NCBI GenBank assembly: GCA_021205045.1
Contig: JAJPYH010000063.1
Coordinates: 1 to 6,619 of the forward strand
DNA: 6,619 nucleotides
Source: Lachnospiraceae bacterium
GTDB taxonomy: Bacteria; Bacillota; Clostridia; Lachnospirales; Lachnospiraceae
Reading direction: 5' to 3'
Under the pieces are notes generated by a model. That model ran no database searches. It saw only the letters and a program-made list of their open reading frames with translations, and had not been told where the DNA came from. Shown one piece after another: positions 1 through 5,823 of the stretch. The translations under genes and the position numbers were made by a program. Numbering within the stretch: position 1 is the first letter of the stretch; each line of letters begins with the position of its first letter.

Positions 1-50
1 AGCACGTTTAGAAGGTGATTCATAGCAAAACACTACTTTTGACACCTTAA
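1..50. other. Unrelated sequence abutting the truncated kinase; possible mobile-element or rearrangement edge
   Basis: Homology of the minus-strand kinase stops at about base 51, and the remaining 50 bases do not continue a histidine kinase in any frame I could read. The stretch is AT-richer than the kinase. It carries GGTG (15-18) and CACC (43-46) in inverted orientation, which could be part of an insertion sequence end. I cannot name a family from 50 bases, so this is a breakpoint call only. Confidence 0.35.
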
Positions 51-521
51 CCAAAGCTGGGTATTTTTCATATCCATGTAGACCCGGATCAGCCGTTTTT
101 CCACAGGCAGAGCCAGGCTGGCCTCAATGGCGTTGTCGAAGAGATTGCCCAGGATGCAGCATAAATCCAGCTCGGACATTTTGAGCTTCACGGGAATGTG
201 GGCGTCCACGGTCACAGGGATGTCCTTAGAGCGGGCCAGGGAAATCTTGCTGTTCAGAATGGCGTCGGCCATGGAGTTGCCGGTTTTCACCACTGTGTCT
301 ACGGTATTCAGATCGGTGTCAAGCATGTCCAGATAATGGCGAATGGCGTCCAGATCGCCGTTTGCGGCGTAGGCCTTCATGGTCTGAATGTGGTTGCGGT
401 AGTCGTGGCGCCAGCCCCGCATCTGGCGGTACATATTTTCTACTTCCTGATAGTGAGTCTCGATGAGCTCCCGCTGGTACTGTTCCAGCCGTTTGTCGAT
501 CTGTTTATCCCAAAATGACAT
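33..521 (-). pseudogene. Truncated GHKL-type sensor histidine kinase (AgrC/LytS-like)
   Basis: This is the front part of a cytoplasmic histidine kinase that would autophosphorylate and pass the phosphate to a response regulator. The product read from ATG 521 is 162 residues. Residues 1-35 are charged and probably coiled-coil, with no membrane segment. The H box RGWRHDYRNH puts the phospho-acceptor at His39. The N box LGNLFDNAIEA lies at residues 124-134 (Asn126, Asp129, Asn130). The expected G1 and G2 glycine boxes are missing: after MKNTQLW (bases 51-71) the frame runs into LRCQK and a TAG stop, which does not resemble the family. I chose ATG 521 because a purine-rich AAGAGG-like site precedes it; the TTG at 551 lies inside an inverted repeat and has no such site. 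No partner regulator is visible in the window. The kinase class is fairly sure; loss of function is inferred from the missing ATP-binding half. Confidence 0.8.
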
Positions 522-542
522 CCTGTGCCTGCCTCTTATTGC

Positions 543-662
543 ATGATACAAGGGACAAAAGGGTATGATACCATGGTTCCCAAGGTCATAAATGCGAATG
601 CCCTAAAGGGCTGGCTTCGCGTTGCAGGCATTCGATTTCTGACCTTTTGTCCCTTGTATCAT
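543..662. repeat. 120-base nested inverted repeat (MITE- or REP-like hairpin)
   Basis: The outer arms 543-562 and 643-662 are perfect 20-base reverse complements. Inside them a second stem pairs 586-602 with 627-642: TCA, then AAAT, then CGAATGCC against GGCATTCG, with one mismatch and one bulged G. Further small palindromes are GGTAT-G-ATACC (562-572), CCATGG (571-576) and GCCC-TAAA-GGGC (600-611). The element lies between the divergent kinase start and the sugar genes. It shows no clear target-site duplication and codes for nothing. It could be a non-autonomous mobile element, a dispersed intergenic palindrome, or a structured leader for the kinase mRNA. Confidence 0.75.
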
Positions 663-664
663 TG

Positions 665-670
665 TATAAT
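665..670 (+). promoter_or_regulatory. Perfect TATAAT -10-like hexamer beside the inverted repeat
   Basis: TATAAT matches the sigma-A -10 consensus exactly and sits three bases beyond the right arm of the inverted repeat. The matching -35 is poor: CTGACC at 639-644 is 20 bases away, and the 17-base position reads ACCTTT. No convincing gene follows for about 360 bases, so it may be fortuitous. Confidence 0.25.
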
Positions 671-816
671 GAAAAAGGAATAATTGGTGGGTTTCAGGAA
701 AACACGGAATGTGTGGTGTTGCCCGAAGCTTCCGGTATTATTATAGGCAGTCGGCAAAATATGTGCAAGATAATTTTTGCGGATGGCGGTTTTCAGGAGC
801 TGACTATTTTGCGGCA

Positions 817-878
817 GCTTCTTAAATGTCTCTGCCGGGATAGCTGAGGCTCCTTAAATGCCTCTGCCGGGATAGCTG
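817..878 (+). repeat. Two-copy direct repeat, 30-base units with a 32-base period
   Basis: Bases 817-846 and 849-878 are near-identical: GCT(T/C)CTTAAATG, then (T/C)CTCTGCCGGGATAGCTG. They differ at only two positions (820/852 and 829/861, both T against C). The copies are separated by two bases. They lie in non-coding sequence between the hairpin element and the glycosidase gene. A recent slippage duplication is the simplest reading. Confidence 0.8.
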
Positions 879-904
879 CAGTCATCCGTGAAATTCCGGT
901 AATG

Positions 905-930
905 ATTCACAGAAACGATCGGTTGTGAAT
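905..930. promoter_or_regulatory. Dyad ATTCACA-N12-TGTGAAT, candidate operator
   Basis: Seven-base inverted arms (905-911 and 924-930) flank a 12-base centre containing CGATCG. The site lies about 35 bases upstream of a TTGACG hexamer (966-971) and about 100 bases before the glycosidase start, so a regulator of sugar use could bind here. It does not fit the CcpA cre consensus. No regulator gene is visible, so this is a weak call. Confidence 0.25.
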
Positions 931-965
931 GATGATTTGAGATGAAATCTTATTTCGCTAATCTC

Positions 966-994
966 TTGACGGCTTGCCCACGGTATGGTAAGAA
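966..994 (+). promoter_or_regulatory. Possible weak promoter for the GH13 gene
   Basis: TTGACG (966-971) matches five of six bases of the -35 consensus. With a 17-base spacer the -10 position reads TAAGAA (989-994), matching only three of six. Transcription would begin just upstream of the ribosome binding site at 1021. The -35 is good and the -10 poor, so an activator or a different start point may be needed. Confidence 0.3.
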
Positions 995-1020
995 AGATAG
1001 AGGCATTGATTACATCACAT

Positions 1021-1025
1021 GGAGG
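1021..1025 (+). promoter_or_regulatory. Ribosome binding site GGAGG deciding the GH13 start
   Basis: GGAGG ends seven bases before ATG 1033. The alternative upstream in-frame ATG at 985 has no such site, and the protein read from 1033 begins like GH13_20 N-terminal domains, so 1033 is the start. Confidence 0.85.
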
Positions 1026-1032
1026 ACAGATT

Positions 1033-2769
1033 ATGGAACTGGCGGCCGTCTACCATAAAGCTGACAAAAGCTGCTGCTACGCATTGGAAAAGAACCGCTT
1101 TTTATTTCGGATCAGAGTCAAAAAAGGGGATATGGTATCCGTGATCCTGCACAGTCAGGACAAATATCTTCCAATATCAAGACAGGATACGCGGGTGCAG
1201 ACAGTGATGGAGAGGGCCTGCAGCGATGAGTACAGTGATTATTATGAGGCAGAGCTTACCTTTCAGGTAGTCTGCCTGCGGTATTTTTTTGAATTGACAG
1301 ATTTTAACGGGGAGAGAGTATTTTTCGCCAATTATAAATTCAGCAAAGAGATTGCCACCGACACGGATCAGATGTTTGACTGCCCTCAGAATCTCAGGGA
1401 GGAGGAGCGTTTTCTTGTTCCGGAGTGGGCGAAAAATAAGGTAGTGTACCAGATTTTCCCTTCCAGATTTGCCTCCAGCAAGGAGGTGCCGGATGAATTG
1501 TGGTACAAGGCGCCAATGGGCCATTTTGAAAATCTGTAGGGAGATCTGCAGGGAGTGATCAATCACCTGGATCATCTACAGGAGCTGGGAGTGGAGGTTC
1601 TGTATATGACGCCCATTTTCCGGGCCAATACTTCTCATAAATATGACACTGTCGATTATTACCAGATCGATCCCTCTTTTGGTACAAAGGAAGACTTAAA
1701 GGAGCTGGTGACGCGGGCTCACGCCAAAGGAATGAGGGTGTTGCTGGACGGAGTGTTCAATCATACCTCGCCGGATTTTTTTGCTTTTGCGGATGTGATG
1801 AAAAATCAGGAGAAATCCGAGTACCTGGACTGGTATTATATTGAAGGCTTCCCGCTGGTCAGGGAGTGGGGCAAAAAGCCCAATTTCAAATGCTTTTCCT
1901 ATTTTGGCGGGATGCCCAAGCTGAATTTGTCCAATCTCAAGGTGCAGGATTACTGCATAGGCGTGGCACGCTACTGGATCAGGGAATGTGACATTGACGG
2001 CTGGCGGCTGGATGTGGGGGATGAGATTTCTCATGTGTTCTGGAAGCGTTTCCGCAGGGAAGTGAAGGAAGAAAAGCCGGAGGCTCTGATCATCGGGGAG
2101 GTCTGGCACTATGCACCGGATTTTCTGGAAGGAGACGAGTGGGACAGTGTGATGAACTACCCCTTTAAGGACGCGGTAAAGGAGCTGCTGGCGGAGGAGA
2201 GCATCACGGTGTCGCAGTTTGCCGGTCGCCTGGGTTTTATCAGGGGAAATGTACATACGGATGTGTATCCTGTACTGTTCAATCTGATTGGCAGTCATGA
2301 CTGCCCCCGGTTTTTGCATGAGTGCGGAGGAGATGTGCAAAGGCTGAAAATGGCGGCGGCGCTGCAGCTGTTGACCCCTGGCATGCCCATGATTTATTAT
2401 GGAGATGAGTATGCCATGGAGGGCGGCAGGGATCCGGACTGCCGCCGGGGCATGGTCTGGGAGAAGAGCAGGCAGAATGAGGAGGTGTTTGGCTGGTACC
2501 GGCGCCTGATCCGGGTGAGGAAGGAGCATCCGGCTTTGACTGTTGGTCAGATGGTATCGCTTCATGCGGAGGATGAGAAGGGAATTTTGACAATGGTAAG
2601 GTCAGACGGAATAGAGGAGATTGCGGTAATATATCATTGCGGAACACAGGTGGCTGACTTGCCGGAATATGCTGGACTGCTGGAATTGATTCGGGAAAAA
2701 GTGTTTGAGGGCAGACTGGGTGCCATGGAAGCGGCGGTGCTGGTTCTGGACAGGAAATCAAATGGTTAA
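1033..2769 (+). pseudogene. GH13_20 neopullulanase/cyclomaltodextrinase-type alpha-glycosidase, interrupted by in-frame TAG
   Basis: The reading frame from ATG 1033 would give a 578-residue enzyme, the usual size for cytoplasmic GH13_20 hydrolases that cut cyclodextrins, pullulan or malto-oligosaccharides. An N-terminal beta domain (about residues 1-130) precedes the barrel, whose first strand is VVYQIFPSRF. Visible GH13 motifs are DGVFNH (239-244), MPKLN (294-298, the GH13_20 signature), GWRLDVGDE with nucleophile Asp327, GEVWH with acid/base Glu356, and SHD with His422 and Asp423. There is no signal peptide. One codon, 169 (bases 1537-1539), is TAG, with homologous sequence continuing in the same frame on both sides (GHFENL, stop, GDLQGVINHL). 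GTG 1555 with an upstream AGGGAG could restart translation, but that product would lack the first barrel strand. The TAG may be a nonsense mutation, a sequencing error or a suppressed amber. The family is sure; whether the gene works is not. The frame ends in TAA. Confidence 0.88.
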
Positions 2770-2857
2770 GGAATGCTAAAACTGAGGCAGGCGGCGGTTC
2801 AGGAACGGAAGGAAATCGAAAGCACTGATACTCATGGAAGAAAGCAGATGATAAAAT

Positions 2858-2868
2858 AAAGGAGGGGA
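2858..2868 (+). promoter_or_regulatory. Strong but orphaned ribosome binding site
   Basis: AAAGGAGGGGA is a near-perfect Shine-Dalgarno sequence, but no ATG, GTG or TTG lies within 5-12 bases downstream. The first ATG in the galactanase frame is at 2900, over 30 bases away. It may be the leftover start signal of the original galactanase gene after loss of its 5' coding part. Confidence 0.5.
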
Positions 2869-2899
2869 GCGCGGGACAGCTTCCTGCGTACGTCAGAAA

Positions 2900-4333
2900 A
2901 TGGAAATACAAAAGGATTATGAGGTACTGTAGACTGGATATTATTATCTCACCGCGTAGGTGGTGAACGTGGGAGCCTATAACGGCGGCGTCCTTTACGG
3001 AAAAGGTAAGGATCAGAAGGAGTGTACCACCACCCTGCCGCTGACAACCGGAGGAGTCACCGAAGGCCCACGCAAGGCAGTGGTCAGAGGTATTCGGGTG
3101 GGCAGTGACGGCAAGGCTCGTGTGGGACTTCATATCAAAAGCTGCGAGCCGGACAGTATGGGAGTTCATGATCTGCAGTTGGTCAGGGAGGCGGATCAGT
3201 CCGCCCCGTATCGTTTTTATAAGGGAGGAGATATTTCCGAGCTTTCCTGGCTGGAGGCGGAGGGAGCGGTTTTTTGCAATGCAGATGGGAAAGAAGCGGA
3301 TGCACTTGAACTTCTGGCAGCCAATGGGTGGAATATCGCCAGGCTCCGTATTTATGACAATCCCGGCAAGGGCCGCGGCAATGGTTCTTATTATTGCAAG
3401 GAAGGATATATGACGCTGCCGGATGTGCTGGGGCTGGCGAAACGGGCGGCGGCTCAGGGCATGGAGCTGGAGCTGACCATTCATTACAGCGATTACTGGA
3501 CCAACGTGGAAGCGCAGAAGATGCCCCAGTGCTGGGAGAAGGAGCTGGCCGGGCTTGACGAGGCGCAGACGCTGGATAAGCTCTGTGCGCTGGTCTATCA
3601 GTATACCAGTGACGTGATGAAAGCCATGAAAGCCCAGGGAACTGTGCCCAAATTTGTTTCCATCGGCAATGAGATTCAGGGAGGCATCCTGTATCCCTAT
3701 GGCCATTATATGAAATGGGAGAATCTGGCCAGGCTTTTGTCCGCAGGCAGCAGGGCGGTGACGGATATCTGCCCTGACAGCCGGGTCATTATGCCTCTTG
3801 ATATTGCCGGACAGTATGACATATTTTATAATTTCTTTGATAACTGTGAAAAATACGGCGTCCCCTATGACATCATTGGGCCTTCCTACTATCCATTCTG
3901 GTTCAATAAGGATGTGGATACAGTAGTGGAATTCTGTAATAAAATGATCGAGCGCTATCAGAAGGACATCATGATTATGGAGACGGGCTATAATTTCAGC
4001 CCGGTGCGGCCGGATGGTTATCCGGGACAGCTGGAGCACAATGGCCCTTACCCGAAGGACGGTGATTTCTACGGCAGTACTCCTCTGGGGCAGAAGCATT
4101 TTATGGAGGATTTATTTAATGGCTTAAAGAGCGTGGGGCTGGGAAGCGGGCATAGCTGCCTGGGGGATCTGTACTGGGATCCGGTGATGGTGGAGCAGCC
4201 CGGAATCGGCTGGGCGCTGAAGGATGAGGATGACCAGGTGGACGTCAATCTGGTGTCCAATACTACGCTTTTTGATTTTGAGCATAAGCTTCTGCCGGTG
4301 ATGGAGGCATATCGGTGGAATAAAGAAGGGTGA
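2900..4333 (+). pseudogene. GH53 arabinogalactan endo-beta-1,4-galactanase, 5'-eroded with two in-frame TAG codons
   Basis: The enzyme would cleave beta-1,4-galactan side chains of pectin. The uninterrupted part (GTG 2960 onward, 457 residues) holds a complete GH53 barrel. In that numbering it begins KGGDISELSW (88-97), followed by ARLRIYDNP (127-135), IHYSDYW (174-180), IGNE with the likely acid/base Glu238, SYYPFW (309-314), METGY with the likely nucleophile Glu341, and YWDPVMVEQPG (405-415). Residues 1-78 resemble the end of a carbohydrate-binding beta-sandwich, and the frame clearly continues upstream: TGYYYLTA, then TAG at 2957 where Trp would be expected, then VVNVGAYNGG. A second TAG lies at 2930. 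No ribosome binding site serves GTG 2960, and no signal peptide remains although these enzymes are normally secreted. I set the start at ATG 2900 only as the earliest in-frame ATG. The gene ends in TGA and is followed by a terminator. The family is sure; loss of function is likely but not proven. Confidence 0.87.
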
Positions 4334-4364
4334 TGACAGTCGATAATAGTGATATTGATTTATA

Positions 4365-4406
4365 AAAAGTCACGGATTTTTGATTTTTTTAAAATCCGTG
4401 GCTTTT
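4365..4406. terminator. Rho-independent hairpin terminator
   Basis: Arms 4365-4380 and 4391-4406 form a 16-base stem around CACGGATTTT with a single G-U wobble, and the loop is a 10-base T-rich stretch. The stem ends in A/T runs, so it could work in both directions. It sits 32 bases after the galactanase stop and separates it from the SPFH operon promoter. Confidence 0.88.
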
Positions 4407-4440
4407 GTATTTTCAGCCCTGACATTATTTCAAAAATATG

Positions 4441-4469
4441 TTGACAAATTGATATCAAAATGATATCGT
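4441..4469 (+). promoter_or_regulatory. Sigma-A promoter of the SPFH-Arc operon
   Basis: TTGACA (4441-4446) is a perfect -35. A 17-base spacer leads to TATCGT (4464-4469), a fair -10 with four of six matches. This is the only strong promoter match between the terminator and the SPFH start, giving a leader of roughly 40 bases. Confidence 0.65.
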
Positions 4470-4472
4470 CAA
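4441..4472. promoter_or_regulatory. Candidate Arc-type operator overlapping the promoter
   Basis: Two GATATC palindromes (4451-4456 and 4462-4467) lie 11 bases apart centre to centre. The left one extends to TTGATATCAA. Outside them TTGAC (4441-4445) and GTCAA (4468-4472) are inverted. Ribbon-helix-helix repressors such as phage P22 Arc bind half-sites about 11 bases apart, and an Arc-like gene is second in this operon. A protein bound here would cover the spacer and the -10, so autorepression is inferred. Confidence 0.5.
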
Positions 4473-4501
4473 GAAGCAATCATCGTAAAACGAAAATGAG
4501 A

Positions 4502-4506
4502 AGGAG
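4502..4506 (+). promoter_or_regulatory. Ribosome binding site AGGAG for the SPFH gene
   Basis: AGGAG ends 10 bases before ATG 4517. An out-of-frame ATG at 4510 is too close to the site and would encode only eight residues, overlapping the real start. Confidence 0.75.
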
Positions 4507-4516
4507 ATAATGAATC

Positions 4517-5557
4517 ATGGAAGAAAAAGTATTGAACAACCGAAGAAACGGCATGGTCTGTCTGCTGCTGTTCATCATCCTGTACGCGCTGGCGATTGCT
4601 GCCGTGGTGTACGCCGGTATTCAGCTGGCCGGTGAAAGCTGGGGAGCCGCCGCAGTTGTCCTCATGGTGGTGGGAGTTATTTATCTGTGCCTGGGCTGGA
4701 TTCCCTTCCTGGGTCTGAAGGTTCTGAAGCCTCAGGAGGCTATGGTACTGACCCTGTTTGGCAAATATGTGGGGACGATCAGAGAATCCGGTTTTTATTT
4801 TGTCAATCCCTTCTGTGTCAGTGTCAATCCGGCGGCCAAGACCCGTTTAAAGCAGAGCGGCGACGTGGATCACTCCGGCCCCATGTCCTTCCTCACCCAG
4901 GCAGACAATGGTCTGCAGCTTACCTTCGGCAATGACGGAGGCGGCAAAAAGGTTTCCCTGAAAATCATGACGCTGAATAACAATCGTCAGAAGATCAACG
5001 ATGTACTGGGTAATCCGGTGGAAATCGCCATCGCGGTGATGTGGAAGGTGACGGATACAGCGAAGGCTGTTTTCAACGTAGATAACTATAAAGAATATCT
5101 GTCCTTACAGTGTGACAGCGCTCTGCGCAATATTGTCCGTCTTTATCCCTATGATGTGGCGGAGAATATCGACACTACCGGAGACGGGATTGCTGACGAG
5201 GGGAGCCTGAGAGGGTCCAGCGACATTGTGGCGCAGAGAATCCGGGACGAGATTCAGAGTAAGGTAAAGGAAGCCGGTCTGGAGATCATTGAAGCCCGGA
5301 TTACTTACCTGGCCTATGCGCCGGAGATCGCGGCGGTGATGCTGCAGAGGCAGCAGGCCTCGGCCATCATTGACGCCAGAAAGATGATCGTGGACGGCGC
5401 CGTGGGCATGGTGGAGATGGCTCTTGACCGTCTCAATGAGAGACAGACCGTGGTGCTGGATGAGGAGCGCAAGGCCGCCATGGTCTCCAACCTGTTGGTT
5501 GTGCTGTGCGGCAATAAGGACACCCAGCCCATTGTGAATTCGGGAAGCTTGTACTGA
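4517..5557 (+). CDS. SPFH/Band 7 (prohibitin-like) membrane protein
   Basis: This 346-residue protein is predicted to sit in the cytoplasmic membrane and form oligomeric rings or microdomains, as SPFH proteins (flotillin, stomatin, HflK/C) do; the exact role of this branch is unknown. Two hydrophobic segments lie at about residues 13-36 and 43-66. The Band 7 core follows: KVLKPQEAMVLTLFGKYVGTI (68-88), GFYFVNPF (92-99) and VEIAIAVMWKVTD (168-180). A helical tail around 230-325 contains LEIIEARITYLAYAPEIA (255-272) and the QRQQASAIIDARK run (277-289), typical of SPFH coiled regions. A loop DTTGDGIADEG (219-229) is Asp-rich and looks like a calcium-loop pattern. The start at ATG 4517 has a good ribosome binding site. 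The stop is TGA, two bases before the Arc-like gene, so the two are probably co-translated. Confidence 0.92.
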   Translation: MEEKVLNNRRNGMVCLLLFIILYALAIAAVVYAGIQLAGESWGAAAVVLMVVGVIYLCLGWIPFLGLKVLKPQEAMVLTLFGKYVGTIRESGFYFVNPFCVSVNPAAKTRLKQSGDVDHSGPMSFLTQADNGLQLTFGNDGGGKKVSLKIMTLNNNRQKINDVLGNPVEIAIAVMWKVTDTAKAVFNVDNYKEYLSLQCDSALRNIVRLYPYDVAENIDTTGDGIADEGSLRGSSDIVAQRIRDEIQSKVKEAGLEIIEARITYLAYAPEIAAVMLQRQQASAIIDARKMIVDGAVGMVEMALDRLNERQTVVLDEERKAAMVSNLLVVLCGNKDTQPIVNSGSLY

Positions 5558-5559
5558 TT

Positions 5560-5763
5560 ATGGCAGAGAATGGAAAGAAGCAGGTGCCCCTGCGCCTGTC
5601 GGCAAAATTGTATGACGCGATCGCAGCCTGGGCGGAGGATGACTTCCGCTCAGTCAACGGGCAGATCGAGTATCTTCTGACGGAATGTGTGCGCCAGCGC
5701 AAAAAGAACGGAGCGCCGGTGCCTCACAATCTGGACGAGCCGCCGAAGTTCGATATTGAATAA
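5560..5763 (+). CDS. Arc-family ribbon-helix-helix DNA-binding protein
   Basis: This 67-residue protein reads as a small repressor of the MetJ/Arc superfamily that binds DNA as a dimer or tetramer. KQVPLRLSAKLYDAIAAWAE (7-26) gives the short DNA-contacting beta strand (VPLRL) and the first helix; VNGQIEYLLTECVRQRKK (33-50) gives the second helix. A proline-rich, acidic tail follows. The start lies two bases after the SPFH stop with only a weak GGGAAG site further upstream, which points to translational coupling. Pairing with an SPFH gene suggests that it regulates this operon through the GATATC repeats at 4451-4467. An antitoxin role is another possibility for such small proteins, but no toxin gene is next to it. 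The fold is fairly sure; the target is inferred. Confidence 0.85.
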   Translation: MAENGKKQVPLRLSAKLYDAIAAWAEDDFRSVNGQIEYLLTECVRQRKKNGAPVPHNLDEPPKFDIE

Positions 5764-5785
5764 AATGCGGTAACCGGTGTAAAAT
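5756..5785 (+). promoter_or_regulatory. Possible pepF promoter
   Basis: TTGAAT (5756-5761) and TAAAAT (5780-5785, five of six matches) are separated by 18 bases. They overlap the end of the Arc-like gene. The 60-base gap before pepF also holds a small inverted repeat, TGCGT (5787-5791) and ACGCA (5802-5806), just after the predicted transcript start. pepF could also be read through from the SPFH operon. Confidence 0.4.
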
Positions 5786-5812
5786 ATGCGTAAGCGCTCA
5801 GACGCAGAATGT

Positions 5813-5817
5813 GGAGG
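5813..5817 (+). promoter_or_regulatory. Ribosome binding site GGAGG of pepF
   Basis: GGAGG ends six bases before ATG 5824, which fixes the start of the oligoendopeptidase gene. Confidence 0.85.
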
Positions 5818-5823
5818 TACGAT

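Larger units (their letters stand above)
522..1032. other. Long intergenic region without a convincing gene
   Basis: About 510 bases separate the kinase start from the GH13 start. Besides the inverted repeat, the TATAAT hexamer, the tandem 32-base repeat, the dyad and the TTGACG hexamer listed separately, I see no gene. An open frame of 66 codons (647-847) starts with TTG inside the inverted repeat, has no ribosome binding site and ends within the tandem repeat, so I do not call it. Confidence 0.6.

Noticed and set aside
198..518. A 106-codon plus-strand open frame opposite the kinase
   Set aside because: It is antisense to a clear histidine kinase with H and N boxes and has no domain or ribosome binding site.
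647..847. A 66-codon plus-strand open frame
   Set aside because: It starts with TTG inside the inverted repeat arm, lacks a ribosome binding site, ends in the tandem repeat and resembles no family I know.
908..926. A possible CcpA cre site around the CGATCG centre
   Set aside because: Only the AAnCGnT core matches; the outer TG and CA positions of the consensus do not.
1696..2565. A 289-codon open frame on the minus strand inside the GH13 gene
   Set aside because: It mirrors the GH13 catalytic domain and has no recognisable motif of its own.
2773..2859. A 28-codon frame (MLKLRQAAVQERKE...) between the two hydrolase genes
   Set aside because: It has only an AAGGA placed too close to the ATG, its product is short and charged, and it has no context that would make it a leader peptide. 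It may be a leftover of the eroded galactanase leader.
2279..4099. A 606-codon open frame on the minus strand
   Set aside because: It lies opposite the GH13 and GH53 coding frames, crosses the boundary between them, and its product is low in complexity and rich in Pro, His and Ser with no recognisable domain. The plus-strand frames carry clear family motifs.
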